A DNA stretch of 64,000 nt from Methylotenera oryzisoli (GCA_945907735.1 CAMDTL010000001.1:1-64000); one strand, 5' to 3'. Shown: positions 1 through 8,674, numbered from the stretch's first letter. Translations and numbers: made by a program. The notes: generated by a model not told the origin, from the sequence alone.

Positions 1-135
1 GCCAATAGCCAAATTCAGCTCGGGCAGGTGAATAATGCTAAGCAAACTTTGAGTAACTTGGTCGAAAAATACCCCAATGCAGAAATTACACCCAGTGCAC
101 AAAAACGTCTTAAAGCTTTAGAGGGACTTAAGTAG
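1..135 (+). CDS. cpoB: C-terminal fragment of cell division coordinator CpoB (YbgF), 5' truncated by window
   Basis: Open from base 1 to a TAG at 133-135; 44 residues are visible. They form the second half of a TPR-like helix pair (AKQTLSNLVEKYPN, then a short basic tail ending LKALEGLK), as at the end of CpoB/YbgF, the periplasmic TPR protein of the Tol-Pal system. The assignment rests on this tail plus position directly before queE-queC, where cpoB lies in many proteobacteria, here with one gene (the phosphoethanolamine transferase) in between. Another TPR protein cannot be excluded from so short a piece. Confidence 0.6.
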   Translation, partial: ANSQIQLGQVNNAKQTLSNLVEKYPNAEITPSAQKRLKALEGLK

Positions 136-344
136 CTACTTTAAAATCCCCTGAAATAACAATAGATATTACCTTACCTTGCAGTGTATTGTTGGTTTGC
201 TCATATTCCTAAACTATAATTCAATTTTTATAAGCGGTGCACGTTTTTTATTTCATACCTTATGGGCGATATGGTTTGCCGTCTTGGTAGTGATGCTAAG
301 CTTAACTCAACAACTCAACTTGGCAATTTGAAAGTGAATGTTTT

Positions 345-2000
345 ATGATAAACCTTCGTAAATTAATACTAAAGCCGCTGACTCTTTTTAAGGGTATAAA
401 AACTCAAACGCAGGCAATCTTGCTGGCAGCATTATTTATGATGCTTACAGGCAATAGAGCCTTATTGGGCAGAGTTCTAGAGGTGTATCCCGCTACTGCG
501 CACAATCTACCGTTTTTAATTTCGCTGGTCATATTTTTTAGCATACTTACCACTTTATTTTTATTGGCTATAAGTCATGGCAGGTTTACGCGCTGGCTGT
601 TGGCATTTTTTCTCGTGAGCAGCGCGCTCGCCGCTTATTATATGGATCAGTTTGGCGTAATTATCGATGTAGTGATGTTGGATAATATCGCACAAACCAA
701 TCCGCAAGAGTTTGCAGGTTTAGTCACTCCAATGTTTGTATTAAGAGCGATAGTGTTTGGCGTTATTCCAGCTTGGTTGGCGATTAAATACACGCCTAAG
801 GCGCGTGCAGTCAGCGCAGAATTAAAATCTCGTGTGACTGTAATGGGCATTTTACTATTGCTGTTGATGATGGTGGTAGCGCCTTTCACCGCAGGCTATA
901 CCTCATTTATTCGCGAGCATCGCGTGACACGGTTTTACGCTAACCCAACCTATTTTACTTATTCAATCTTGAAATATGTGCAAGAACAGCTAAAACCAGC
1001 ACCGTCAGCAATTGTTACGCAAACGGCAGCAGATGCGGTAATTATTGATACCAGTAAACACTATGAGCTCATCATTATGGTGGTGGGCGAAACGGCGCGC
1101 GCGGATCGGTTTTCACTCAATGGCTACCACAAAGACACCAACCCACTGTTAGCAAAAGAAAATAGCTTAGTCAGTTTTAGCAATGTTAGCTCTTGTGGTA
1201 CTTCTACTGGCGTTTCGGTGCCGTGCATGTTTTCAGTATTGGGGCGAGAAAATTACGATAAAGAAAAAGCCTTGCACACAGAAAACGCACTTGAAATATT
1301 GTTTGAAAACCACGTGCAAATACTGTGGCGCGATAATAATTCAGACTCAAAAGGCGTGGCTACGCGACTAAAATATGAAAACTTTAAAACACCTACTTTA
1401 AATCCAGTATGCGATAAAGAGTGCAGAGATATTGGCATGTTAAGTGGGCTAGATAAGTATATTGCCGCTAGAAAAAATCAGGATATTCTCATTGTTTTAC
1501 ATCAAATGGGTAACCATGGCCCTGAATATTATCGTCGTTATCCTGAAGCGTTTGAAAAATTTAAGCCCATGTGCATGACTGGTGAATTAAGAGATTGTAG
1601 CCAGACAGAGATAGACAACAGTTACGATAATGCGATTTTATATACTGATTATTTTTTGTCAGAAGTGATCAATTTTCTGAAAAAATATGATGGGGAACGT
1701 GAAACGGCCATGCTATACGTGGCGGATCACGGTGAGTCACTCGGTGAAAACGGCTGGTATCTACATGCTGCGCCCTATGTTATTGCTCCCAAAGAGCAAA
1801 CCCATGTGCCAGCCATTCTATGGATGGGAGAACATTTTGATTTTTCCATTGATCAGGCAAAGCCGTTTAAAGATTCTCCGTTAAGTCATGATGATGTATT
1901 TTGTACTTTGTTGGTCGCGTTTGAGTTGCAATCAAAAACCTGCGAAAGCAAGCATGAAATGCTGATGCAAAACAATGATATTCGAGCCGCCAATAAGTAA
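345..2000 (+). CDS. eptA: Phosphoethanolamine transferase, EptA/MCR type, inner membrane
   Basis: 551 residues, the usual EptA length. Several N-terminal membrane segments (about residues 20-180) precede a periplasmic alkaline-phosphatase-fold domain. Visible catalytic motifs are VVGETARADRFSLNGY with zinc-binding Glu249, and SCGTSTGVSVPCMFS with the probable nucleophile Thr286; YVADHGESLGENG supplies further metal ligands. The family transfers phosphoethanolamine from phosphatidylethanolamine to lipid A or core phosphates, which lowers envelope negative charge. It stands alone between cpoB and queE without a visible two-component regulator. The exact acceptor (lipid A or another glycan) is inferred. 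The start ATG has only a weak ribosome-binding site. Confidence 0.87.
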   Translation: MINLRKLILKPLTLFKGIKTQTQAILLAALFMMLTGNRALLGRVLEVYPATAHNLPFLISLVIFFSILTTLFLLAISHGRFTRWLLAFFLVSSALAAYYMDQFGVIIDVVMLDNIAQTNPQEFAGLVTPMFVLRAIVFGVIPAWLAIKYTPKARAVSAELKSRVTVMGILLLLLMMVVAPFTAGYTSFIREHRVTRFYANPTYFTYSILKYVQEQLKPAPSAIVTQTAADAVIIDTSKHYELIIMVVGETARADRFSLNGYHKDTNPLLAKENSLVSFSNVSSCGTSTGVSVPCMFSVLGRENYDKEKALHTENALEILFENHVQILWRDNNSDSKGVATRLKYENFKTPTLNPVCDKECRDIGMLSGLDKYIAARKNQDILIVLHQMGNHGPEYYRRYPEAFEKFKPMCMTGELRDCSQTEIDNSYDNAILYTDYFLSEVINFLKKYDGERETAMLYVADHGESLGENGWYLHAAPYVIAPKEQTHVPAILWMGEHFDFSIDQAKPFKDSPLSHDDVFCTLLVAFELQSKTCESKHEMLMQNNDIRAANK

Positions 2001-2089
2001 AGCGAGTAAATGTTAAGTCATTCGCGGTAAAATGGCGCCAACTTAATCGTTGGCACCTTCTTTTTAAAGAAGTCTTTTTTGCAAAACCT

Positions 2090-2728
2090 ATGTTGCTAAA
2101 AATTTACGAAATCTTTCATTCACTACAAGGTGAAACCTCACGCATAGGCTTGCCGACAGTATTTGTGCGCCTCACTGGCTGTCCTATGCGCTGCACCTAT
2201 TGCGATACTGAATATGCATTTAGCGGCGGTAGCAATATGGAAATTGCCGAAATTTTGCAAAAAGTGGCCGAGTTTGGCACTAAGTATGTGACGGTAACAG
2301 GTGGCGAGCCTTTAGCGCAAAAAGCATGTTATGTCTTGCTGCAAGCCCTATGTGATGCGGGTTATAGTGTGTCACTTGAGACTGGTGGCGCGATGGATAT
2401 TCTGCCTGTAGATAACCGTGTTTCGGTAATTTTAGACATTAAAACACCCGCCTCGAATGAGGAAAAAAACATGCTTTGGAGCAATGTAGAGCATATTCAA
2501 CCTAAAGATGAAATCAAATTTGTGTTGTGTAATCGCGCCGATTACGCATGGGCAAAAGCCAAATTAACCGAGTTAAAATTAATAGAAAAATGCCCTATTT
2601 TATTTTCACCTAGCTACCATGATTTAAGCGCAGCTACGCTTGCTGCTTGGGTGTTGGAGGACAAGCTGCCAGTGCGCATGCAAATTCAACTGCATAAGAT
2701 ACTCTGGGGCGAGAAACCAGGTGTTTAA
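2090..2728 (+). CDS. queE: 7-carboxy-7-deazaguanine synthase (queuosine pathway)
   Basis: 212-residue radical SAM enzyme. The cluster motif is CPMRCTYC near residues 31-38, preceded by the QueE signature FHSLQGE and followed by TVTGGEPL (SAM binding). It converts 6-carboxy-tetrahydropterin to 7-carboxy-7-deazaguanine. The next gene, queC, performs the following step, and the pair is separated by about 64 bases holding a palindromic repeat. Length and motifs are complete. Confidence 0.95.
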   Translation: MLLKIYEIFHSLQGETSRIGLPTVFVRLTGCPMRCTYCDTEYAFSGGSNMEIAEILQKVAEFGTKYVTVTGGEPLAQKACYVLLQALCDAGYSVSLETGGAMDILPVDNRVSVILDIKTPASNEEKNMLWSNVEHIQPKDEIKFVLCNRADYAWAKAKLTELKLIEKCPILFSPSYHDLSAATLAAWVLEDKLPVRMQIQLHKILWGEKPGV

Positions 2729-2746
2729 AATTAAACCCTTACATGC

Positions 2747-2772
2747 GTCATTCCCGCCTGCGCGGGAATGAC
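2747..2772. repeat. Perfect extragenic palindrome between queE and queC
   Basis: Arms GTCATTCCCGC / GCGGGAATGAC (11 bp, perfect) with loop CTGC. Related copies: an imperfect one at 30555-30578 and a half copy at 7434-7451. Size, palindromy and intergenic placement resemble REP-type dispersed elements. It could also form an mRNA hairpin between queE and queC. Confidence 0.75.
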
Positions 2773-2792
2773 AACGTGGGAAATCCATTAAT

Positions 2793-3482
2793 ATGACTAC
2801 TAAAAAAGCCGTTGTACTGTTATCTGGCGGGCTAGATTCCGCCACTTGTTTGGCAATTGCCAAATCGCAAGGGTTTGATTGTTATTGCTTAAGTTTAGAC
2901 TATCACCAGCGCCATATTGCCGAGTTGCAAGCCGCGCAGAATATAGCGGTCAGCTTAGGCGCAAAAATGCACAAAACCGTACAGCTAGATTTAAGTTTGT
3001 TTGGTGGCTCGGCGTTGACAGATAACGCGATAGACGTGCCTGAAAACGGTGCTAATCCTATTCCTGCGGGCATACCTGTGACTTATGTACCAGCGCGCAA
3101 CACGATTATGTTGTCATTGGCCTTGGCTTGGGCGGAGGTGTTAGGCGCGCAAGATATTTTTATTGGTGTCAACGCGCTGGATTATTCAGGCTACCCAGAT
3201 TGTCGTGGCGAATATGTGCAAGCGTTTCAGCAAATGGCGAACCTAGCCACTAAAAGCGCGGTCGAAGGCCAAAAAATTACTGTACACGCGCCACTGATTG
3301 ATATGACAAAAGCAGAAATTATCGCGCTGGGAACCAAGCTGGACGTGCCTTACAGGGCAACGGTTTCATGTTATCAGGCAGATAGTTTGGGTCGTGCTTG
3401 TGGACGCTGTGATTCGTGCCGATTGCGCCGTGAAGGCTTTATTCAAGCAGGCATCGCCGATTCTACTTTGTATGACGTATAA
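2793..3482 (+). CDS. queC: 7-cyano-7-deazaguanine synthase (preQ0 synthase)
   Basis: 229 residues. An N-terminal PP-loop ATP pyrophosphatase motif ([13 protein letters not shown], residues 9-21) and a C-terminal zinc site ([14 protein letters not shown]) are both present, as is [10 protein letters not shown] in the middle. It uses ATP and ammonia to convert 7-carboxy-7-deazaguanine to preQ0, the precursor of queuosine in tRNA GUN anticodons. It lies directly downstream of queE. The other queuosine genes (queD, queF, tgt) are not in the window. Confidence 0.96.
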   Translation: MTTKKAVVLLSGGLDSATCLAIAKSQGFDCYCLSLDYHQRHIAELQAAQNIAVSLGAKMHKTVQLDLSLFGGSALTDNAIDVPENGANPIPAGIPVTYVPARNTIMLSLALAWAEVLGAQDIFIGVNALDYSGYPDCRGEYVQAFQQMANLATKSAVEGQKITVHAPLIDMTKAEIIALGTKLDVPYRATVSCYQADSLGRACGRCDSCRLRREGFIQAGIADSTLYDV

Positions 3483-3518
3483 AAATGCTTAAACAGTATG
3501 CTTTAGTGCATGTTTATG

Positions 3519-3548
3519 CTTGCCAAGCCGCGCGAAAATAACGTATAA
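3519..3548 (+). promoter_or_regulatory. Sigma-70 promoter of the rpsP operon
   Basis: TTGCCA at 3519-3524 and a perfect TATAAT at 3543-3548, spacer 18 bases, about 40 bases before the rpsP start codon. A good consensus promoter fits an operon of translation genes. The start site is predicted near 3555, not measured. Confidence 0.75.
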
Positions 3549-3587
3549 TCCGCGCCTTTCAGTTAAAGTTTATTTGAGAACAAGATT

Positions 3588-4103
3588 ATGGTCGTTATTC
3601 GTTTATCACGCGGTGGTTCTAAAAAGAACCCATTTTACAACGTTGTTGTGGCGGATTCACGCAATCGCCGCGATGGTCGCTTTATTGAGCGGGTTGGTTT
3701 TTACAACCCATCAGCCAAAGTAGCCACCGAGAGCTTGCGTATTGATGAAGCACGCGTTAGCCATTGGAAAAGCAATGGTGCGCAGTTGTCAGACACTGTA
3801 ACGCGCTTGGTTAAAACGCATGCCAAAGGCCCAGAAGCGATGATGGCAGGCAAAGTAAAAGATGCTGCTAAAGCAGAAGCGAATAAAGCTAAAGCCATTG
3901 CCGAAGCCGCTGCAAAAGCTAAAGCTGTTGCAGATGCTGCCAAAGCAGAAGCCGACGCTAAAGCTGCAGCGGATGCCGCCGTTGCTGCAGAAGTTGCTAA
4001 GGCAGCCGAAGCTGAAGCCGCCGCTGTTGAAGCTACTCCAGCTGCCGAAGAAGCACCAGCTGAAGTTGTTGCTGAAACAACGCCAGAAGCGCCAGCTGCT
4101 TAA
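3588..4103 (+). CDS. rpsP: 30S ribosomal protein S16 with long Ala-rich C-terminal extension
   Basis: 171 residues against roughly 80-90 for most bacterial S16. Residues 1-83 are a normal S16 core ([20 protein letters not shown] at the start, then [10 protein letters not shown]). From about residue 84 to 171 runs a low-complexity tail of Ala with alternating Lys and Glu, turning acidic and Pro-containing at the very end. The tail should be a long solvent-exposed helix. The frame is intact to its stop and rimM follows after 28 bases, so this is not a frameshift artefact. S16 assembles early into the 30S body; the role of the tail is unknown to me. Confidence 0.95.
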   Translation: MVVIRLSRGGSKKNPFYNVVVADSRNRRDGRFIERVGFYNPSAKVATESLRIDEARVSHWKSNGAQLSDTVTRLVKTHAKGPEAMMAGKVKDAAKAEANKAKAIAEAAAKAKAVADAAKAEADAKAAADAAVAAEVAKAAEAEAAAVEATPAAEEAPAEVVAETTPEAPAA

Positions 4104-4131
4104 TTTCTCGGCTAGCCTTTGCTATTGAGTA

Positions 4132-4650
4132 ATGGCTACAACAGATGTACATGATTTAGTGATTATGGGGCGCATCGTCGCCCCATATGGCGTTTTTGGG
4201 TGGCTAAAAGTGCTGCCCGATACCGAACAAATTGATGGCTTGCTCGATTACAAAACGTGGTGGATAGGCAAAGATAACGATTGGCGCGAGCTAAAAGTGG
4301 AAGAGGCTAAAATTCACAACGATGTGATTGTAGTGAAGTTGCAGGGCCTTAGTGAGCGCGATGGCGCTTTTGCTTGCAAAGGCAAGCAGGTGGCGGTACC
4401 GAGGGCATCCTTACCAAAGCCGGGTAAAAATGAATATTACTGGTCTGATTTAATTGGGTTGCAGGTTAAAAATCTGCAAGAGGTTGATTTTGGCAAAGTA
4501 ACCGATGTATTTGCCACAGGTGCGAATGATGTGGTTGTGGCAAAAAGTGATGATGGTACTGAGCGGTTGATTCCGTATATTGCACAAGCGATTCTGGAAG
4601 TCGATTTAGGCGCGGGTACGATGCTGGTAGATTGGGATGCGGACTTTTGA
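4132..4650 (+). CDS. rimM: Ribosome maturation factor RimM
   Basis: 172 residues. The N-terminal beta-barrel motif ([20 protein letters not shown]) and the PRC-barrel C-terminus ([13 protein letters not shown], then LIPYI and [13 protein letters not shown]) match RimM in order and length. RimM binds S19 in the 30S head and assists late 30S maturation. Its stop overlaps the trmD start (TGATG), so the two are translationally coupled. Order rpsP-rimM-trmD-rplS is the conserved operon. Confidence 0.96.
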   Translation: MATTDVHDLVIMGRIVAPYGVFGWLKVLPDTEQIDGLLDYKTWWIGKDNDWRELKVEEAKIHNDVIVVKLQGLSERDGAFACKGKQVAVPRASLPKPGKNEYYWSDLIGLQVKNLQEVDFGKVTDVFATGANDVVVAKSDDGTERLIPYIAQAILEVDLGAGTMLVDWDADF

Positions 4651-5396
4651 TGCGGTTTGATGTCATCAGCCTGTTTCCAGAGATGTTTGATGCAATTACC
4701 AAATATGGCATCAGCAGCAGGGCGTTTGATAAAAAGATTTATGTTTTAAGTGTGATTAATCCACGCGATTTTACGCAGGATAATCACAAAACGGTGGATG
4801 ATAGACCGTATGGTGGCGGACCTGGCATGGTGATGCTGGCTGAGCCTTTAAGTCTAGCGATTAAAGCAGCTAAAGCCTTAAATGGCGATGCGAAAGTGAT
4901 TCACTTATCACCACGCGGCCAGCCGCTAACGCATGAAAAAGTGATGCAGTTAAGCCAGCAACAAGGTTTGATTTTGTTGGCAAGCCGTTACGAAGGCGTT
5001 GATGAGCGATTGTTAGAGTCGCTGGTGGACGAGGAAATCTCGATTGGCGATTATGTGTTAAGCGGCGGAGAATTGCCCGCCATGGCTTTAATAGATGCGA
5101 TTGTGCGGCAATTGCCAGGCAGTTTGGGTGATGCGGATTCGGCGCTGGAAGATTCATTTGTAAACGGATTGCTGGATTGCCCGCATTACACGCGACCGGA
5201 AGTTTATGAGGGAAAAGTGGTGCCGGAGGTGTTGTTATCGGGCAATCACGCAAAGATTAGAGAATGGCGATTTAAACAATCGTTATTGCTAACAAGGGCA
5301 AAACGCCCGGATTTATTGGCCGCAAGGTCGTTGACGAAAGAAGAAGCACGGCTGCTACAAGAGATTATCAGTGAGCAGGAACAAGCCTCTTCATAA
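4650..5396 (+). CDS. trmD: tRNA (guanine-N1-)-methyltransferase
   Basis: The ATG at 4650 overlaps the rimM stop and gives [16 protein letters not shown], the family's canonical N-terminus, so the in-frame TTG 18 bases upstream is rejected. 248 residues. [22 protein letters not shown] and [15 protein letters not shown] are the SPOUT trefoil-knot SAM-binding motifs. It methylates G37 next to the anticodon of tRNAs reading CNN, Pro and Arg codons, preventing +1 frameshifts. Confidence 0.97.
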   Translation: MRFDVISLFPEMFDAITKYGISSRAFDKKIYVLSVINPRDFTQDNHKTVDDRPYGGGPGMVMLAEPLSLAIKAAKALNGDAKVIHLSPRGQPLTHEKVMQLSQQQGLILLASRYEGVDERLLESLVDEEISIGDYVLSGGELPAMALIDAIVRQLPGSLGDADSALEDSFVNGLLDCPHYTRPEVYEGKVVPEVLLSGNHAKIREWRFKQSLLLTRAKRPDLLAARSLTKEEARLLQEIISEQEQASS

Positions 5397-5421
5397 TTAA
5401 AAGGAACGTAAAGGAAACAAT

Positions 5422-5826
5422 ATGGCAGATATTATTAAAATGTTAGAAACGGAAGAAATTGCCCGTTTAGCTAAAAAAATCCCAGCTTTCGCCCCAGGCG
5501 ATACCGTAGTAGTGGGTGTAAACGTGGTAGAAGGTACACGTAAACGTGTGCAGGCTTACGAAGGCGTGGTGGTTGCCATTCGTAATCGCGGTTTAAACTC
5601 ATCTTTCATCGTGCGTAAAATTTCATCTGGTGAGGGCGTAGAACGTACTTTCCAAACCTATTCACCAGCAATTGCTTCAATCGAAGTGAAGCGTCGTGGT
5701 GATGTACGCCGCGCTAAACTTTACTACTTGCGTGAGCGTTCAGGTAAATCGGCACGTATTAAAGAGAAACTATTCGCGCGCGATAAAGAAGTCATGGCAC
5801 CAGCAGAAAACGCTGCCGCAGAATAA
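5422..5826 (+). CDS. rplS: 50S ribosomal protein L19
   Basis: 134 residues, slightly longer than the typical 115-130. Signature [26 protein letters not shown] and [14 protein letters not shown] are present; the C-terminus has a short charged/Ala tail. L19 sits at the 30S-50S interface. An AAGGAA-like ribosome-binding site precedes the ATG. It is the last gene of the rpsP operon and is followed by a strong terminator. Confidence 0.97.
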   Translation: MADIIKMLETEEIARLAKKIPAFAPGDTVVVGVNVVEGTRKRVQAYEGVVVAIRNRGLNSSFIVRKISSGEGVERTFQTYSPAIASIEVKRRGDVRRAKLYYLRERSGKSARIKEKLFARDKEVMAPAENAAAE

Positions 5827-5840
5827 GTTGTAAGCAACAT

Positions 5841-5873
5841 AAAAAAGCCCCAAAAGTTTGGGGCTTTTTTATT
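5841..5873 (+). terminator. Intrinsic terminator of the rpsP-rplS operon
   Basis: AAAGCCCC and GGGGCTTT arms close on a short AAAGTTT loop and end in six T. The A-run on the left makes it potentially bidirectional. It lies 15 bases after the rplS stop. Confidence 0.92.
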
Positions 5874-5934
5874 GGAGCTGTTTTTTTGACATGCTTTATT
5901 GCATGTGGCTTATCCTTTAGAGTACATTAGCATC

Positions 5935-6420
5935 ATGCAAGTCGCCAATAAATTACCGCCAAAATTCGATGCTGTTGTGGTTGCGCCATTTGGCGCGGTG
6001 GGAATTTTTGCGTTTAATGCGCAGATTTCTATTGAATTATTGACCGAGCTTCACGCACCAAAACTGGCTGAAAATAAAATTGTACAAAAAATTGTTGCTC
6101 AAATTAAAGCCTATTTTTGCGATGCAAACAATGATTTTAGCTTGCAAGTCGCACAATATGGCACGCCGTATCAACAACGTGTTTGGAAAGCAATAAGCGC
6201 GATTCCGCGAGGGCGAGTGCTCACTTATGGCGACATTGCCGCACAAATTGGCAGCGGTCCGCGCGCGGTGGCCAATGCCTGTGGCGCTAACAATTTGCCT
6301 TTGCTTGTGCCGTGCCATCGCGTCATCGCAAAAAATGGTTTGGGCGGTTTTATGCAAGGTAATCAAGAAGGCTTGAAAATTAAAAAATGGCTACTCAGGC
6401 ACGAAGACATTCACTATTGA
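5935..6420 (+). CDS. ogt: Methylated-DNA-[protein]-cysteine S-methyltransferase
   Basis: 161 residues from the ATG at 5935; an in-frame TTG at 5899 would add 12 residues with no better ribosome-binding site. The active-site motif LLVPCHRVI carries the acceptor Cys127, and GTPYQQRVWKAISAIPRGRVLTYGDIA is the DNA-binding helix-turn-helix region (given here in two joined pieces of the motif). Ogt/MGMT removes alkyl groups from O6-alkylguanine by suicidal transfer to Cys. Its 3' end overlaps xerD by 34 bases, so the genes are co-transcribed. Confidence 0.93.
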   Translation: MQVANKLPPKFDAVVVAPFGAVGIFAFNAQISIELLTELHAPKLAENKIVQKIVAQIKAYFCDANNDFSLQVAQYGTPYQQRVWKAISAIPRGRVLTYGDIAAQIGSGPRAVANACGANNLPLLVPCHRVIAKNGLGGFMQGNQEGLKIKKWLLRHEDIHY

Positions 6421-7316
6421 CAGCCGCTGAAAGTGAAATAAACCAGCTGGATAGCTTTATTGATCACCTTTGGCTTGAAGACGGCTTATCTAAAAATACG
6501 TTAGAGAGTTACCGCGCTGATTTAAGCCAATTCAATACGTGGCTAAATAAAAGTAAAAGCCGCTTACTTGCGGCGAACCAAGCCGATATTCAGCAGTACC
6601 TTGCCGTTAAATTTCCGCAAAGCAAACCGCGCAGTATCAGCCGTTTAATTGCCAGCATGCGGCGCTTTTATCGCTATGCCTTACGCGAAAATTTAATTCA
6701 GCAAGACCCAACGCTACAAATCGAATCACCTAAATTACCACGCAGTTTGCCTAAAAGTTTAAATGAGCAAGAAGTAGAGGACTTATTAAACGCACCGAAT
6801 ATTAACGAAGCCATTGGTCTGCGCGATAGAGCGATGCTAGAGCTGCTATATGCTAGTGGTTTACGGGTTTCAGAGCTGGTGGGAGTGAGTGTGAACGAGG
6901 TCAACACGCAAGATGGTGTGGTACGCGTGACAGGCAAGGGGAATAAGACCAGATTAGTGCCGATGGGCGAAGAGGCGGCAGATTGGATAGACAAGTATTT
7001 AAAGCAAGCGCGGCCAGATATTTTGCAAAAACGCCTATGCGATGCGCTGTTCGTCACCAGCCGCTCCGCTGCGATGACGCGGCAAGCCTTTTGGTATTTA
7101 ATCAAAAGATACGCAATTATTGCGGGTATCAGCAAGCACATGAGCCCACATGTGTTGCGTCATGCCTTTGCCACGCATTTGTTGAATCATGGTGCTGACC
7201 TGCGCGTGGTGCAAATGTTGTTGGGGCATGCTGATATATCGACCACGCAGATTTACACGCACGTGGCGCGGGAGCGGTTGAAGCAGTTGCATAGTGTGCA
7301 TCATCCACGCGGCTAA
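6387..7316 (+). CDS. xerD: Site-specific tyrosine recombinase XerD
   Basis: 309 residues. An N-terminal SAM-like core-binding domain (about 20-110) is followed by the catalytic domain with ASGLRVSELVG (Arg), a Lys in VTGKGNKTRLVP, HVLRHAFATHLL (His/Arg) and LLGHADISTTQIYTHV (His, nucleophile Tyr). The end, RLKQLHSVHHPRG, is XerD rather than XerC-like. With XerC it resolves chromosome dimers at dif. It is not linked to any mobile element here, which also argues for the housekeeping recombinase. Confidence 0.93.
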   Translation: MATQARRHSLLTAAESEINQLDSFIDHLWLEDGLSKNTLESYRADLSQFNTWLNKSKSRLLAANQADIQQYLAVKFPQSKPRSISRLIASMRRFYRYALRENLIQQDPTLQIESPKLPRSLPKSLNEQEVEDLLNAPNINEAIGLRDRAMLELLYASGLRVSELVGVSVNEVNTQDGVVRVTGKGNKTRLVPMGEEAADWIDKYLKQARPDILQKRLCDALFVTSRSAAMTRQAFWYLIKRYAIIAGISKHMSPHVLRHAFATHLLNHGADLRVVQMLLGHADISTTQIYTHVARERLKQLHSVHHPRG

Positions 7317-7326
7317 TCCCCTCGCC

Positions 7327-7354
7327 GTCATTGCGAGCGAAGCGCGGCAATCCA
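7327..7354. repeat. Dispersed extragenic repeat (ATTGCGAGCGAAGC type)
   Basis: GTCATTGCGAGCGAAGC followed by GCGGCAATCC, just after the xerD stop. ATTGC/GCAAT ends and an internal GCG-rich core give it imperfect dyad character. This sequence type is a common intergenic repeat in proteobacterial genomes; a related GAGCGTAGCGAAGAA stretch occurs around 30425. The rest of the 241-base xerD-folB gap holds the half palindrome at 7434-7451 and otherwise nothing I recognise. Confidence 0.55.
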
Positions 7355-7433
7355 GCCTCATAAAAGTCATTTGAATTATAAAAATAACTGCCCTAGAAGG
7401 CGCATGGATTGGGATGCAGGGCATATGTTTTTC

Positions 7434-7451
7434 GTCATTCCCGCGTAGGTG
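7434..7451. repeat. Half copy of the ATTCCCGC palindrome
   Basis: GTCATTCCCGCGTAGGTG reproduces the left arm of the palindrome at 2747-2772, but the right arm is lost. It looks like a decayed copy of the same element, in the gap between the convergent xerD and folB genes. Confidence 0.5.
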
Positions 7452-7557
7452 TGAGAGGGGCAATGGTTAATATGAAATAGACTCCGAAGTCTTGCAAGTT
7501 GAGCATTCTGTATTGGATTATTTTTTCTTTGATTATCATAGTGGTTATTCTTAATGA

Positions 7558-7914
7558 TTAAATTTGGTGATCCCGTTCAATCACTACTCCCAAGGCCTGC
7601 AACCCTGGCAATATCGCAGGTTTGGCGACTTTAATTTTTACATTTGACGCGCCAAATTCTTTCAAAATCAATTGGCATACGCGCTCAGCCAAGGCCTCTA
7701 CCAATTGAAAGCTGTGTTCTTTTAAAGCTTCGTGAATGCGCGCGACTACGGCGCCGTAGTCAATGGTGTCGGCAATGGCATCACTTTTTCCCGCTGCGCT
7801 TAAATCGTAGCCAATTTCTATATCCAGAATAATGGTTTGCGCGACCATGCGCTCCCACGCGGGCATGCCAAGTTTGGTTTTTACTTTCAGCTCACTGATA
7901 AAAATTTTGTCCAT
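7558..7914 (-). CDS. folB: Dihydroneopterin aldolase
   Basis: 118 residues, the normal FolB size. MDKIFISELKVKTKLGMPAWER is the family N-terminus (usually with GI.EWER), and VEALAERVCQLIL with KIKVAKPAILP carries the pterin-binding Glu and Lys. FolB converts dihydroneopterin to hydroxymethyl-dihydropterin and glycolaldehyde in folate synthesis. It is divergent from plsY, an arrangement common in betaproteobacteria; a large inverted repeat fills the shared upstream region. Confidence 0.93.
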   Translation of the reverse strand: MDKIFISELKVKTKLGMPAWERMVAQTIILDIEIGYDLSAAGKSDAIADTIDYGAVVARIHEALKEHSFQLVEALAERVCQLILKEFGASNVKIKVAKPAILPGLQALGVVIERDHQI

Positions 7915-7931
7915 ATTATTTATTCTCGCTT

Positions 7932-8026
7932 GTCATGCCGACGAAAGTCGGAATCCAGTAATATAATACCAATAATTAGTCACTTACATTACAAAGTCAC
8001 TGGATGCCGACTTTCGTCGGCATGAC
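7932..8026. repeat. Inverted pair of 28-base repeats between folB and plsY
   Basis: The left copy at 7932-7959 and the right copy at 7999-8026 are reverse complements with one mismatch (27 of 28). Each copy contains its own small hairpin, CCGAC-GAAA-GTCGG, with a GNRA-type loop. The 39-base centre is AT-rich and could hold promoter elements. The whole unit occupies most of the 138-base divergent intergenic region. It may be a dispersed paired repeat or a folded transcript leader. Confidence 0.8.
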
Positions 8027-8052
8027 GGGCTTGTGAAGCAAAGAGAGTTATT

Positions 8053-8670
8053 ATGAATGAGTTAGGTTTTATCACCGTCACCTTGATTCCAATTGTCTGG
8101 ATTGTCGCCGCGTATCTCGTCGGTTCGATTTCTTTCGGCATTATTTTCAGCAAGTTTTTCGGCCTACCAGACCCACGCACTGTGGGTTCTGGCAATATCG
8201 GCGCGACCAATATCGCACGTAGTGGAAAAAAATTGCCTGCCATTTTAACTTTGCTGGGCGATGCGTTAAAAGGTTGGCTGCCCGTGTGGTTGGCGCTGCA
8301 ATCTGACATGTTGATGTGGGTAGTGGCGTGGGTCGGACTGGCGGTTTTCTTGGGGCACTTATACCCGGTTTATCACAAACTTAAGGGTGGAAAAGGCGTG
8401 GCTACCGCGCTGGGGGTGATGTTGGCCGTTTCGCCTTGGTTAGGGTTGGCGTGTATGCTGGCGTGGGGTATTATGTTTGCAATCAGCCGCATTTCTTCGC
8501 TCGCAGCCTTGATGGCGGCAGCACTTTCCCCAGTTTTTGCATTTTTGTTATTGCCGTACAAAGATTATGTGTGGATGGTGCTGATGATGGCGGTTATGCT
8601 GTTTTGGCGACATAAAACGAATATTCAAAAACTGATAGCAGGTACAGAATCAGATTTCGGCAAGAAATAA
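8053..8670 (+). CDS. plsY: Glycerol-3-phosphate acyltransferase PlsY
   Basis: 205 residues, an integral membrane protein with about five hydrophobic segments. The three PlsY motifs are seen: GSGNIGATNIARSG, GHLYPVYHKLKGGKGVATA, and the C-terminal FWRHKTNIQKLIAGTE. It acylates glycerol-3-phosphate from acyl phosphate (made by PlsX), the first step of phospholipid synthesis. Divergent from folB and convergent with tsaD. Confidence 0.96.
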   Translation: MNELGFITVTLIPIVWIVAAYLVGSISFGIIFSKFFGLPDPRTVGSGNIGATNIARSGKKLPAILTLLGDALKGWLPVWLALQSDMLMWVVAWVGLAVFLGHLYPVYHKLKGGKGVATALGVMLAVSPWLGLACMLAWGIMFAISRISSLAALMAAALSPVFAFLLLPYKDYVWMVLMMAVMLFWRHKTNIQKLIAGTESDFGKK

Positions 8671-8674
8671 GCTT

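Noticed and set aside
197-331. Hydrophobic 44-codon open frame starting with TTG between cpoB and eptA
   Set aside because: One membrane-like stretch (LFHTLWAIWFAVLVVML) is visible, but there is no ATG or GTG start and no ribosome-binding site. Could be a decayed gene end; not supported as a gene.
3520-3723. Open frame overlapping the rpsP start
   Set aside because: Wholly explained by the rpsP promoter and S16 coding sequence in another frame.
3862-4128. Lys/Leu/Pro-rich frame inside rpsP
   Set aside because: Shadow of the repetitive Ala-rich S16 tail read in another frame.
6387-7316. Integrase of a mobile element
   Set aside because: Sequence end and motifs are XerD-like, it overlaps ogt, and no attachment site, tRNA junction or cargo genes flank it.
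7098-7463. Antisense frames over the end of xerD
   Set aside because: They lie over conserved xerD catalytic motifs and a repeat; composition is biased and no family is recognisable.
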